Assembly: GCF_003075035.1 (NCBI RefSeq)
Contig: NZ_QCZE01000002.1
Location: 372,001-436,000 of the forward strand
DNA from: Zobellella maritima
GTDB lineage: Bacteria > Pseudomonadota > Gammaproteobacteria > Enterobacterales > Aeromonadaceae
Length of the DNA stretch: 64,000 nucleotides
Direction: 5' to 3'
Positions 26,451 to 34,616 of this stretch are shown piece by piece. Numbering within the stretch: position 1 is the first letter of the stretch; the number at the start of each line of letters is the position of its first letter. Made by a program: the position numbers and the translations under genes. A model generated the notes under the pieces. The model searched no databases. It worked only from the letters and a program-made list of their open reading frames with translations, and was not told the DNA's origin.

Positions 26451-26870
26451 TCAGTTCTGCTCATCGGGGATGACGGCGATGACATCAATCTCCATCAACC
26501 ACTCGGCCTGGGCCAGACCGGCGACCACCAGGCCGGTGGAGATTGGATAGACTCCCTTCATCCACTTGCCCACTTCACGATAAACCGGCTCGCGAAAACG
26601 GGGATCCGTGATATAGGTGGTGGTCTTGACGATATGGCTCATGTCGGAGCCGGCTTCTTCCAGCAACTGCTTGACGTTTATCATCGCCTGCTCGGCCTGG
26701 GCGCGAGGATCGCCCAGCCCGACCAGGTTGCCTTCGAAATCGGTACCGACCTGACCTCGAACGTAAACAGTGTTGCCGGCGCGAACCGCCTGGCAGAGAT
26801 CGTTATCCAACGCCTGATTGGGATAGGTTTCTTTGGTATTGAACATGCGGATTCGAGTATGAGTTGGCAT
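26451..26870 (-). CDS. Rid family protein (YjgF/YER057c/UK114)
   Basis: A 139-residue Rid-family protein, recognised by GNTVYVRGQVGTDFEGNLVG, the AQAEQAMINVKQLLEEAGS helix and the C-terminal MEIDVIAVIP strand. RidA hydrolyses reactive imines and enamines using a conserved arginine near residue 105. In this protein the aligned segment reads STGLVVAGLA and the arginine is not present, so it probably belongs to a Rid subgroup without classical imine deaminase activity. It lies between the monooxygenase and DUF1028 genes on the same strand. Confidence 0.88.
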   Translation of the reverse strand: MPTHTRIRMFNTKETYPNQALDNDLCQAVRAGNTVYVRGQVGTDFEGNLVGLGDPRAQAEQAMINVKQLLEEAGSDMSHIVKTTTYITDPRFREPVYREVGKWMKGVYPISTGLVVAGLAQAEWLMEIDVIAVIPDEQN

Positions 26871-26943
26871 TAACGTGCTTCCATTGTGCTGACTGTTTGA
26901 ACCTGTGAATAAGGCCAGATGCCATCTGGCCTGCCCTTAGCTA

Positions 26944-28260
26944 TTACTTCAGGGTGGCTGTCTGGCGTGGTGCTGCATCACGATCGGCAACAGAAGTACG
27001 TTCGGATGCATCACGATAGTCAAGATATTTACGCTGCGTGGCGATATGGTCCGCAATATGCTTGGCATCGTGCCAGACGCCCCATATGAAGCTGGAGCCA
27101 CGACGCGACTGCCAGGGCAGACCGAGGAAATAGACGCCAGGTTCGGCCGACACCCCGCGCTGATGCCGGGGCTTGCCGTTTGCGTCGAAGGCGTCGACCT
27201 TCAGCCAGCTGTAATCAAGTTTGAAGCCGGTTGCCCAGACGATCGAGGTCACGCCGGCATTCATCAGGTCGAGCTCGAGAACGGGATTGGTCACGCATTC
27301 AGGATCCGGCAGCATGTTGTGGGCGTCCGGCTCTTCCGGCAGGTCGAGGCCATTGCGGGCAATATAGTCGTCGGCCGCTTTCAGCAGCGATAGGTAGTTT
27401 TCGTCACCGCCCGCAAGGTTTTGTGCGAGATTCGACTCGAAGGTGACCAGGCCGTCATTGAACGCTTTCGTCAAGCCGACGAGTATCATCCCCTCATGGG
27501 CAAGGCGGCGGAAGTCAACCGTATGGCCGCCACGGGCGCCGCTGACGGCGATGGTGACGTGCTCTGTTCCCGGCGCCATCGCCTCGGCGTCCCATTCGCC
27601 GAGCACGCCCAGCCACCAGCAGAAGTCACGGTTGCGATAGGAGCGGGGAGGGCGATGGTGCGGGCCGACCGAGAGATAAACCTGCTTGCCGGCGCGCTGC
27701 AGTTCATCCGCTATCTGTACCCCTGACGAGCCGGCACCGACTACCAGTACGGCACCCTCGGGCAGTTGCCCGGGATTGCGATAGTCGGCAGAGTGGAGCT
27801 GCATGAGGTTGTCATCCTTGGGAGCGATCGGAGGTATGACGGGGTGCTGGAAAGGTCCGGTCGCGGCAACTACGCGCTTGGCCTCTATCGAGCCCTTTGA
27901 GGTTTCAATGGTGAAACCCGGACGGCCGACATTGCGTTCCACCTTCTTTACTTCCACCCCGGTGCGGATGGGGGCATCAAACTTCTTGGCATAAGCTTCG
28001 AAATAGTCCGCAACCTGCTCTTTCGCGGGAAAGGCGTCGGGGTCGATATTGTCGAACTCCAGGCCAGGGAAGCGATCATGCCAGGCCGGGCCATTGGCAA
28101 CCAGCGAGTCCCATCGCTTGGTACGCCAGGCTTCGGCGATACGGTTGCGCTCCAGAACGAGGTGGGGCACTTCGAGCTTACTTAGGTGTTCGCTCATGGC
28201 CACGCCGGCCTGACCGGCGCCGATAACAAGCGTATCAATTTCTGTTTTTTCAACTGTCAT
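26944..28260 (-). CDS. Flavin-containing monooxygenase-like NAD(P)H/FAD oxidoreductase
   Basis: A 438-residue two-dinucleotide-domain flavoprotein. The FAD motif GAGQAG is at residues 14-19, the NADPH motif VVGAGSSGVQ lies near 170, and the ATGF motif near 350 is typical of group B monooxygenases. GPFQHPVIPPI resembles YUCCA/FMO-type enzymes, which hydroxylate amines, sulfides or ketones. The ATG at 28260 has GGAGGG 7 nt upstream and gives the family-typical N-terminus; an upstream in-frame ATG at 28302 lacks one. It is the first gene of the monooxygenase-Rid-DUF1028 unit and has a shared promoter module 85 nt upstream. Confidence 0.88.
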   Translation of the reverse strand: MTVEKTEIDTLVIGAGQAGVAMSEHLSKLEVPHLVLERNRIAEAWRTKRWDSLVANGPAWHDRFPGLEFDNIDPDAFPAKEQVADYFEAYAKKFDAPIRTGVEVKKVERNVGRPGFTIETSKGSIEAKRVVAATGPFQHPVIPPIAPKDDNLMQLHSADYRNPGQLPEGAVLVVGAGSSGVQIADELQRAGKQVYLSVGPHHRPPRSYRNRDFCWWLGVLGEWDAEAMAPGTEHVTIAVSGARGGHTVDFRRLAHEGMILVGLTKAFNDGLVTFESNLAQNLAGGDENYLSLLKAADDYIARNGLDLPEEPDAHNMLPDPECVTNPVLELDLMNAGVTSIVWATGFKLDYSWLKVDAFDANGKPRHQRGVSAEPGVYFLGLPWQSRRGSSFIWGVWHDAKHIADHIATQRKYLDYRDASERTSVADRDAAPRQTATLK

Positions 28261-28344
28261 GTCTGTGCCCTCCTGGATGGCGACTTGGTGCAGGTCGCTC
28301 ATAACCTGCTTTATCTGTCTGAAGCCAGATTAGGGGGGAGTGAT

Positions 28345-28391
28345 GCATTGGTAAAATATTATTAACCTTACAATTGAATATGAAAATCCAA
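28345..28391 (-). promoter_or_regulatory. Shared promoter module, monooxygenase copy
   Basis: On the plus strand this reads GCATTG, GTAAAATATTATT, a 13-nt spacer, then a segment ending AAAATCC that forms an imperfect repeat (TTGAAT with ATCCAA). The 12-base core TAAAATATTATT is identical to the aminotransferase copy. It lies about 85 nt upstream of the monooxygenase start, in the same orientation. Confidence 0.55.
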
Positions 28392-28450
28392 TACTGGCTT
28401 CAAAGTGGCGAGTTTCCGGCAGGTTCGGCATCATGACCAGGCGTGGTGCT

Positions 28451-28719
28451 TAGGGTGTGTTCCGATACTGCGCATAAATGACGCTGAGGCTGTGCTGCTT
28501 CGTGGCAAGACGCGCACCACGCAGTTTGGTGGGCCCAAATTAGTGGTAAGCAACGCCGCAATGGGGCGGCACAGCCTCAGCCCTTCGGGTCATGGCCCAA
28601 CAGGGCCCGCTCTGCGTTAGCAGCCTTACCCATAGGCCCACTATGCGTTGCGCCTGCTGCCTTGATCGCGCTTTGTTGGGGCGGCGACGACACCATGAGC
28701 AGTAACGGAACACACCCTA
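28451..28719. mobile_element. Candidate MITE (269 bp, 25-bp terminal inverted repeats)
   Basis: The ends are inverted repeats of 25 bp with two mismatches, starting TAGGGTGTGTTCCG. A second inner pair, GCTGAGGCTGTGC (28483-28495) and GCACAGCCTCAGC (28569-28581), adds secondary structure. No transposase is encoded. The right-end sequence recurs as a solo copy at 8607-8623. No clear target duplication was seen. The surrounding gap 28392-29050 has no recognisable gene. Confidence 0.6.
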
Positions 28720-29059
28720 GGGCGAGCGATGGGAAACCCCGGTAGCTGCAATGCTTTTTCGCTGGGGTATCCATTGATGGGAAGTCTGTGTTTCTTTTTA
28801 CTCCGCCCTTGGCACGGAGGAGCTGCTTTATTGGCTCTTGGTCACTGTCTTGAATGGAGTGGTATTTGTATCGGTTATTTAGGGTGAATTGATAGGTACC
28901 GATTCCGGTTCCAGCCCTGGTTGTCATTGATCAAAGCTGCTTAGGTTCACCTTTTCACACCTTATTTTTATCATCACAATCAACAGTTTGTATTCGGCTC
29001 CTGCTAATAGTCGTACTTTTTTGAGACATTTATAACGATTTTGTTCACATAAGACTGTG

Positions 29060-29079
29060 AATGTTAATTTTTTAACATT
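29060..29079. promoter_or_regulatory. Inverted repeat upstream of the tetronate operon
   Basis: AATGTTAA pairs with TTAACATT around a four-T centre, about 137 nt before ltnD. It is a candidate operator for the DeoR-type repressor encoded inside the operon. A second looser repeat, TGTGA-N15-TCACA, lies at 29164-29188. Confidence 0.4.
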
Positions 29080-29215
29080 ATGTAAAAAATCATAAATATC
29101 AAATGCTTGCACTTTATTAGTGATTTATCGCTTTGTGACATTTCGTCCTAAACTGTGAATGACTGTGATCAATAATATCAAGGTCACAATATTTCACATT
29201 TCAGGAGTACGTCAG

Positions 29216-30115
29216 ATGAGCACTATTTCCCGGGTAGGTGTAGTGGGGTTGGGCTCCATGGGCATGGGCACGGCCCAGTCATTGGTGCGGGCTGGTTTTG
29301 ATACCTATGGTTTCGACCTGAATACCGAGGCCTGTGCTCGTCTGGCTGACGCCGGTGCCGTTGCGACGGGGCCTTCTGCCCTGCCTTATGCAGGCCAGCT
29401 GGATGCGCTGCTGTTGCTGGTGGTCAACGGCGCCCAGGTTGAGTCGGTGTTGTTCGGTGACAAGGATGTGGCAGCGGCCATGCGTCCCGGCAGCCTGGTG
29501 GTGGTGTGCAGCACCATGGCCGCAACCCAGACCAAAGTCATACATCAGCGCCTGACCGAGCTTGGCCTGGAGATGATCGATGCGCCCATCTCGGGCGGTG
29601 CCGCCAAGGCCGCCGAAGGCCGACTGTCGGTGATGGCCTCGGGCAAACCGGCGCTGTTCGAGCAGGCACAGCGGCTGTTTGATGCCATTTCCGAAAAGCT
29701 CTATGTGATCGGCCCCGATATCGGCCAGGGCAGCACTGTCAAGACCATCCACCAGCTGCTGGCCGGGGTGCATATCGCCGCCGCCGCCGAAGCCATGGCG
29801 ATGGCCGCCAAGGCCGACATCCCCCTGGAGCTGATGTTCGATGTGGTTACCCACAGCGCCGGCAACTCCTGGATGTTCGAGAACCGGGTGCCCCATATCC
29901 TCGACGGCGACTATAGCCCCCGCTCCAGCGTGGATATCTTCGTCAAGGATCTGGGCATAGTGCTCGACAGCGCCCACCAGATGAAATTCCCGCTGCCGCT
30001 GGCCTCGGCCGCTCACCAGATGTTCCTGGCTGCCAGCAACGAAGGCTTCGGCCGGGAAGACGACGCCGCCGTGGTGAAGATATTCAAGGGCATCCAGCTG
30101 CCGGAGGAAAAATGA
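29216..30115 (+). CDS. ltnD: L-threonate dehydrogenase (beta-hydroxyacid dehydrogenase family)
   Basis: A 299-residue NAD-dependent beta-hydroxyacid dehydrogenase. The Rossmann motif GLGSMG is at residues 10-15, the substrate-binding DAPISGGAAKAAEG follows near 122, and the catalytic lysine lies in STVKTIHQLLAG near 180. In the established pathway LtnD oxidises L-threonate to 2-oxo-tetronate. The start has AGGAG 8 nt upstream. It overlaps the kinase gene by 4 nt (ATGA). Placement ahead of otnK, otnC and otnI supports LtnD over the related GarR/GlxR enzymes. Confidence 0.9.
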   Translation: MSTISRVGVVGLGSMGMGTAQSLVRAGFDTYGFDLNTEACARLADAGAVATGPSALPYAGQLDALLLLVVNGAQVESVLFGDKDVAAAMRPGSLVVVCSTMAATQTKVIHQRLTELGLEMIDAPISGGAAKAAEGRLSVMASGKPALFEQAQRLFDAISEKLYVIGPDIGQGSTVKTIHQLLAGVHIAAAAEAMAMAAKADIPLELMFDVVTHSAGNSWMFENRVPHILDGDYSPRSSVDIFVKDLGIVLDSAHQMKFPLPLASAAHQMFLAASNEGFGREDDAAVVKIFKGIQLPEEK

Positions 30116-31380
30116 TGGCTCATCGTTTGGGCGTGATCGCCGATGACTTTACCGGTGCCACCGATATCGCCGGTTTCATGGTGGAAAACGGCTGGCGGGT
30201 CACCCAGCTGATCGGTCACGGCCCCGCCGACGTGCCGGCGGAGGTGGACGCCGTGGTGATTTCCCTGAAAAGTCGCTCCTGCCCGGCAGAGCAGGCGGTT
30301 GCCGATTCCCTGGCGGCGCTGGCGCGGCTGCAGGACCTGGGTTGCGACCGTTTCTTCTTTAAATACTGCTCAACCTTCGACTCCACTGCCGAGGGCAACA
30401 TAGGGCCGGTAACCGATGCCCTGCTGGCTGCCCTGGATCAGGAGTTTACCGTTATCTGCCCGGCTCTGCCGGTCAATGGCCGCACCGTGTGCCACGGCAA
30501 CCTGTTCGTGAACGGCGTGCCGCTCAACGAGTCCGGTATGAAGGACCACCCCATCACCCCGATGAAAGACGCCAACCTGTTGCGACTGATGGCGGCTCAG
30601 GCGAAGGGGCTGCCGGGTCTGGTGGACTATCAGGTGGTGCTTGCCGGTGCCGACGCGGTGAAGGCGAAGCTGACCGCGCTGACCGCCGACGGCGTGAATT
30701 ATGCGGTACTGGACACCCTGACCATGTCTGACCTGACGGTACTTGGCGAGGCGGTCAGCGACCTGCCGCTGGTCACCGGCGGTTCGGGACTGGGCGCCGG
30801 GCTCGCCTGTTACACCACCGCCGGTCAAGGGGCGAAGCATGCCCGTGCCCTGGGGGCGCCGGCGGCAGCCGGTCGGGCCCTGGTGCTGTCCGGCTCCTGC
30901 TCGCTGATGACCAATGCCCAGGTGGCGGCCTACCAGCAACAGGCACCGCACCGCCAGGTTGAGGTGGCGTCCTGTCTCGAGGATCCCCAGGCCTATGCGA
31001 TTGAGCTGGCCGATTGGGTCCTCGACCAGCCCGCCAGCCCCGCACCCATGCTCTATGCCACTCAAGCACCGGAGCAGCTGGCTCAAATCCAGGCACGGTA
31101 CGGCGTCGCCCGGGCCAGCGAGGCGGTGGAGGGGGTATTTGCCCGGGTCGCCGCCCGCCTGGCCGAACAGGGATTTACCAAGTTTATCGTGGCAGGCGGC
31201 GAGACCTCGGGCATCGTCACCCAGGCGCTGGGCGTGTCCGGTTTCAATATAGGGCCGCAAATCGCCCCCGGGGTACCCTGGGTGCGGGCACTGGACAAGC
31301 CGCTGTCCCTGGCGCTCAAGTCCGGCAATTTCGGCGACGAGCAGTTCTTTGCCAAAGCCCAGGAGTTTTATCATGACTGA
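30112..31380 (+). CDS. otnK: 3-oxo-tetronate kinase
   Basis: A 422-residue four-carbon acid sugar kinase (DUF1537 family). The N-terminal substrate domain begins with GVIADDFTGATDIAGFMV, and the C-terminal nucleotide-binding domain contains GGETSGIVTQALGVSGFNIGPQI and the LALKSGNFGDEQFF tail. It phosphorylates 3-oxo-tetronate to 3-oxo-tetronate 4-phosphate. It is coupled to ltnD by an ATGA overlap. Paralogous D-threonate kinase (DtnK) is possible, but the neighbouring otnC and otnI fit OtnK. Confidence 0.92.
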   Translation: MMAHRLGVIADDFTGATDIAGFMVENGWRVTQLIGHGPADVPAEVDAVVISLKSRSCPAEQAVADSLAALARLQDLGCDRFFFKYCSTFDSTAEGNIGPVTDALLAALDQEFTVICPALPVNGRTVCHGNLFVNGVPLNESGMKDHPITPMKDANLLRLMAAQAKGLPGLVDYQVVLAGADAVKAKLTALTADGVNYAVLDTLTMSDLTVLGEAVSDLPLVTGGSGLGAGLACYTTAGQGAKHARALGAPAAAGRALVLSGSCSLMTNAQVAAYQQQAPHRQVEVASCLEDPQAYAIELADWVLDQPASPAPMLYATQAPEQLAQIQARYGVARASEAVEGVFARVAARLAEQGFTKFIVAGGETSGIVTQALGVSGFNIGPQIAPGVPWVRALDKPLSLALKSGNFGDEQFFAKAQEFYHD

Positions 31381-32014
31381 ATTTTCCCTGCGCCTGGACA
31401 TGGTGACGGTCGCCCAATCCATGTTTGAGCGCGGCTACAGCAGTGGCGGGGCCGGCAACCTGAGCCTGAAACTGCCCGATGGCAACCTGCTGGCGACCCC
31501 CACCAACAGCAGTTTCGGCTCCCTGGACCCGGACCGGCTGAGCAAGGTGGACATGGACGGCAAGCACCTGGACGGCGACAAGCCGTCCAAGGAAGTGCTG
31601 ATGCATATCGCCATGTACCGGGAGCGCCCCGAGGCCGGTGGCATAGTGCATCTGCACTCGCCCTACCTGACCGCGTTGTCGTGCGTGGCGGATCTGGATC
31701 CGGAAAACTGCCTCCCGCCGATTACTCCCTACTATGTGATGCGGGTCGGCAAGCTGCCGCTGATCCCCTACCTGCGTCCGGGGGATCCGCGTATCGCCGA
31801 CGAGGTGGGCAAGCTGTCCAAGGCGCACAGTGCCGTGTTGCTGGCCAACCACGGTCCGGTGATCAGCGGTAAGGATCTACGGGCCGCCATGTTCAATGCC
31901 GAAGAGCTGGAAGAGACGGCCCGGCTGTATTTTATCCTGCAGAACAGCAAGATGCGTACCCTGACTCCGGAGCAGGTAGATGAGCTGGAGCAGGTCTTCA
32001 AAGGCAAGGTGTAA
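31373..32014 (+). CDS. otnC: 3-oxo-tetronate 4-phosphate decarboxylase (class II aldolase fold)
   Basis: A 213-residue protein of the class II aldolase/adducin family. Metal-binding histidines are visible in HLHSPYLTAL (near residue 90), and NHGPVISGKDL (near 160) is the second conserved segment; GGAGNLSLKL near 26 is typical. OtnC decarboxylates the phosphorylated oxo-acid to dihydroxyacetone phosphate and CO2. The ATG at 31373 overlaps otnK by 8 nt and has GGAG 8 nt upstream. Confidence 0.9.
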   Translation: MTEFSLRLDMVTVAQSMFERGYSSGGAGNLSLKLPDGNLLATPTNSSFGSLDPDRLSKVDMDGKHLDGDKPSKEVLMHIAMYRERPEAGGIVHLHSPYLTALSCVADLDPENCLPPITPYYVMRVGKLPLIPYLRPGDPRIADEVGKLSKAHSAVLLANHGPVISGKDLRAAMFNAEELEETARLYFILQNSKMRTLTPEQVDELEQVFKGKV

Positions 32015-32024
32015 GGAGTACGAA

Positions 32025-32810
32025 ATGCCCAAGTTTGCTGCCAACCTGTCGATGATGTTTACCGAAGTGCCCTTCATGGAGCGCTTCCGCGCGGCCCGTA
32101 GTGCGGGCTTCGAGGTGGTGGAATACCTGTTCCCTTACGCCGAGGACAAGCACGCCATCGCCGCCGAACTGAAGGCCCAGGGGCTGACCCAGGCGCTGTT
32201 CAACATGCCGCCGGGCGACTGGGATGCGGGCGAGCGCGGCCTGGCCTCGTTGCCCGGCCGGGAGGCCGAGTTCCGTGCCGGTGTCGCCATCGCCCTGGAT
32301 TACGCCAGGGAGCTGGGCTGTCGCCAGTTGCATGCCATGGCCGGTTTGCGCCAGGCTGGCGTGTCAGCCGAGCAACAGCAGGCTACCTATGTCGACAATA
32401 TCCGCTACGCCGCCGATCAGGCGGCAGAACAGGGTGTACTGGTGCTGCTGGAGCCGATCAACAGCCGCGATATGCCGGGCTATTTCCTGTCCACCCAGGT
32501 TCAGGCCGAGGCCCTGCTCGAGCAGATCGACCGGCCCAATGTCAGGATTCAGCTCGATTTTTATCACTGCCAGATCATGGAAGGGGATCTGACCCGCACC
32601 ATAGACCGGCTGTGGGGTAAGTTCAGCCATATCCAGATAGCCTCTGTGCCGGACCGTCATGAGCCGAGTGAAGGGGAGATCAATTATCCCTGGCTGTTTG
32701 ACTACCTGGATGCCAAGGGTTACCAGGGCTGGCTGGGTTGTGAATACCGCCCGCGCGGCAATACCGAAGCCGGCCTCGGCTGGTTCGCGCCTTGGGCCGC
32801 CAAGGAGTAA
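32025..32810 (+). CDS. otnI: 2-oxo-tetronate isomerase (hydroxypyruvate isomerase-like)
   Basis: A 261-residue TIM-barrel protein of the hydroxypyruvate isomerase family. Diagnostic segments are MPKFAANLSMMFTEVPF at the N-terminus, VLLEPINSRDMPGYF, IQLDFYHCQIMEGDLTR and GCEYRPRGNTEAGLGW at the C-terminus, which carry the acidic residues that bind the metal. OtnI interconverts 2-oxo- and 3-oxo-tetronate, linking the two dehydrogenases of the operon to the kinase. AAGGAG lies 7 nt upstream. Hydroxypyruvate isomerase (hyi) is the alternative name in other contexts. Confidence 0.9.
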   Translation: MPKFAANLSMMFTEVPFMERFRAARSAGFEVVEYLFPYAEDKHAIAAELKAQGLTQALFNMPPGDWDAGERGLASLPGREAEFRAGVAIALDYARELGCRQLHAMAGLRQAGVSAEQQQATYVDNIRYAADQAAEQGVLVLLEPINSRDMPGYFLSTQVQAEALLEQIDRPNVRIQLDFYHCQIMEGDLTRTIDRLWGKFSHIQIASVPDRHEPSEGEINYPWLFDYLDAKGYQGWLGCEYRPRGNTEAGLGWFAPWAAKE

Positions 32811-32813
32811 GCC

Positions 32814-33590
32814 ATGATCCCTGCCGAACGCCGTGACTACATCTACCGCTATGTGCATGAGCGCAACATAGTGCCCATCAACGAGCTGGCCCAGGAGTTG
32901 GGCGTATCCCATATGACGGTACGCCGGGATATCCAGTGGCTGGAAACCGAAGGCAAGGTGGTGTCGGTGAGCGGCGGGGTCAAACTCAATGATGCGGTCA
33001 AGCAGGAACTGGCCTACAGCGAGAAGGCGGGCATCCGCCATGACAACAAGGTAGCCATCGGCCAGGCGGCGGCGGCCATGGTGGAAGACGGCCAGGTGAT
33101 CTACCTGGACGCGGGGACCACCACTTTTGAGGTGGCCAAGGGCATTGCCCGCAAGGCAAACCTGACGGTGGTTACCAACGACTTCACCATTGTCAATTAC
33201 CTGATGCAGTACCCCCAGCTCACCCTGTTTCATACCGGTGGTCTGGTGGATGTACGCAACCGATCCTGCGTGGGCCAGGCGGCAGCCGGGCTGCTGCAGA
33301 GCCTGAACCTGGATCTGGCCTTTATCAGCTCCAGCTCCTGGGAGCTGGAACGGGGCATGTCGACCCCCACCGAAGACAAGGTGATGGTCAAGCAGGCCCT
33401 ATTGCAGGTGGCTCGCCGGCGCATCCTGGTGAGTGACAGCAGCAAATACGGCAAGTACGGCATGTTCCGTATCTGTCCGTTGCAGGCCCTGACCGACATC
33501 ATCAGCGATGCCGGTCTGGCCGACGAGACGGCGGAGCAACTCCGCAGCCTCGGCCTGCAACTGACCCTGGCGAAGCCGCCAGACACATAA
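32814..33590 (+). CDS. DeoR/GlpR-family transcriptional repressor of the tetronate operon
   Basis: A 258-residue DeoR-type regulator. The helix-turn-helix NELAQELGVSHMTVRRDIQW is at about residues 21-40, followed by the sugar-phosphate-binding domain with YLDAGTTTFEVAKGI near 100 and the SSSWELERGMSTPTEDKV segment near 175. It starts 3 nt after otnI and sits inside the operon, so it likely senses a phosphorylated intermediate and autoregulates. Family members bind operators with inverted repeats like those before ltnD. Confidence 0.85.
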   Translation: MIPAERRDYIYRYVHERNIVPINELAQELGVSHMTVRRDIQWLETEGKVVSVSGGVKLNDAVKQELAYSEKAGIRHDNKVAIGQAAAAMVEDGQVIYLDAGTTTFEVAKGIARKANLTVVTNDFTIVNYLMQYPQLTLFHTGGLVDVRNRSCVGQAAAGLLQSLNLDLAFISSSSWELERGMSTPTEDKVMVKQALLQVARRRILVSDSSKYGKYGMFRICPLQALTDIISDAGLADETAEQLRSLGLQLTLAKPPDT

Positions 33591-33653
33591 TAACGAAAAA
33601 CACGACCAACCTCTGTAGCTTATCTGGCGTCTGAGGGCGCCTGGGAGAACCAC

Positions 33654-34616
33654 ATGAATATCATTATTACCGGTGGTGCGGGCTTTCTTGGCCAGCGCCT
33701 GGCCAGGTCATTGCTTGCGCAGGAGCAGATTAAGTTCAGCTCCCTGACCCTGGCCGATGTCATCCTGCCCACGGCGCCGCTGGCGGACCCAAGGGTGCGT
33801 TGCGTGCAGGCGGATCTGGGCAATCAGGCCGAGGTGCAGGCACTGGTCAGTGCCGAGACCGGCCTTATCTACCATCTGGCAGCCATTGTCAGCAGCCATG
33901 CGGAAGCCGACTTCGATCTGGGCATCAAGGTCAATATCGATGCTACCCGCTATCTGCTGGAAGCGGCCCGTCATCAGGTCCCCGGTTGCCGTTTCGTATT
34001 TTCCAGCTCGCTGGCTGTGTTCGGTGGCGAGTTGCCGGAGCTGATCCAGGACAATACCGCGGTTTGTCCTCAGTCCTCCTACGGTATGGAGAAAGCCGTG
34101 TGCGAACTGATGGTCAACGACTATGCCCGCAAGGGGTTTATCGACGGCCGGGTACTGCGCCTGCCGACCATCAGCGTGCGTCCGGGCAAGCCCAACAAGG
34201 CGGCGTCTTCGTTTGCCAGCGGCATTATCCGCGAGCCGCTGCAGGGTGAAGAGACCGTCTGCCCGGTGGCCCTGAGCCTGCCCATGTGGCTGTCTTCTCC
34301 GGCCACCGTGATCGAAAACTTCGTACGGGCTGCTTTGGTGCCGGCCGAGGCCTTTGGTGACAGCCGTACCGTCAACCTGCCGGGCATAACCGTGACTGTG
34401 GAGCAGATGATCGCGTCCCTGGCCCGGGTGGCCGGTGATGAGGCCACCCGGCACATCCGTTATCAGGAAGACGAGGCGATTTCTCGCATCGTCGCCAGCT
34501 GGCCCGGCCGTTTCGATATTTCCCGAGCACAGGGAATGGGCTTTATCCAGGACGCCGACTTTGACGCGGTGATCCGCAGCTTTATTCAAAATGATATGCA
34601 AGGAGCGCAAGCATGA
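33654..34616 (+). CDS. denD: D-erythronate dehydrogenase (extended SDR)
   Basis: A 320-residue extended short-chain dehydrogenase. The NAD motif GGAGFLG is at residues 7-13 and the catalytic Tyr143/Lys147 pair in SSYGMEK is intact. DenD oxidises D-erythronate to the 2-oxo acid, which then joins the OtnI-OtnK-OtnC route. The presence of both ltnD and denD gives the operon two entry points. It follows the regulator by 63 nt and overlaps the permease gene by 4 nt. Confidence 0.9.
   Translation: MNIIITGGAGFLGQRLARSLLAQEQIKFSSLTLADVILPTAPLADPRVRCVQADLGNQAEVQALVSAETGLIYHLAAIVSSHAEADFDLGIKVNIDATRYLLEAARHQVPGCRFVFSSSLAVFGGELPELIQDNTAVCPQSSYGMEKAVCELMVNDYARKGFIDGRVLRLPTISVRPGKPNKAASSFASGIIREPLQGEETVCPVALSLPMWLSSPATVIENFVRAALVPAEAFGDSRTVNLPGITVTVEQMIASLARVAGDEATRHIRYQEDEAISRIVASWPGRFDISRAQGMGFIQDADFDAVIRSFIQNDMQGAQA

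Noticed and set aside
28577-28927. A 116-codon minus-strand reading overlapping the MITE
   Set aside because: It crosses the element end and its inverted repeats and has no known motif, so it is treated as chance coding within and beside a repeat.
29164-29188. TGTGA and TCACA upstream of ltnD as a possible CRP site
   Set aside because: The half-sites are 15 nt apart, whereas CRP needs 6; kept only as a generic symmetric site.
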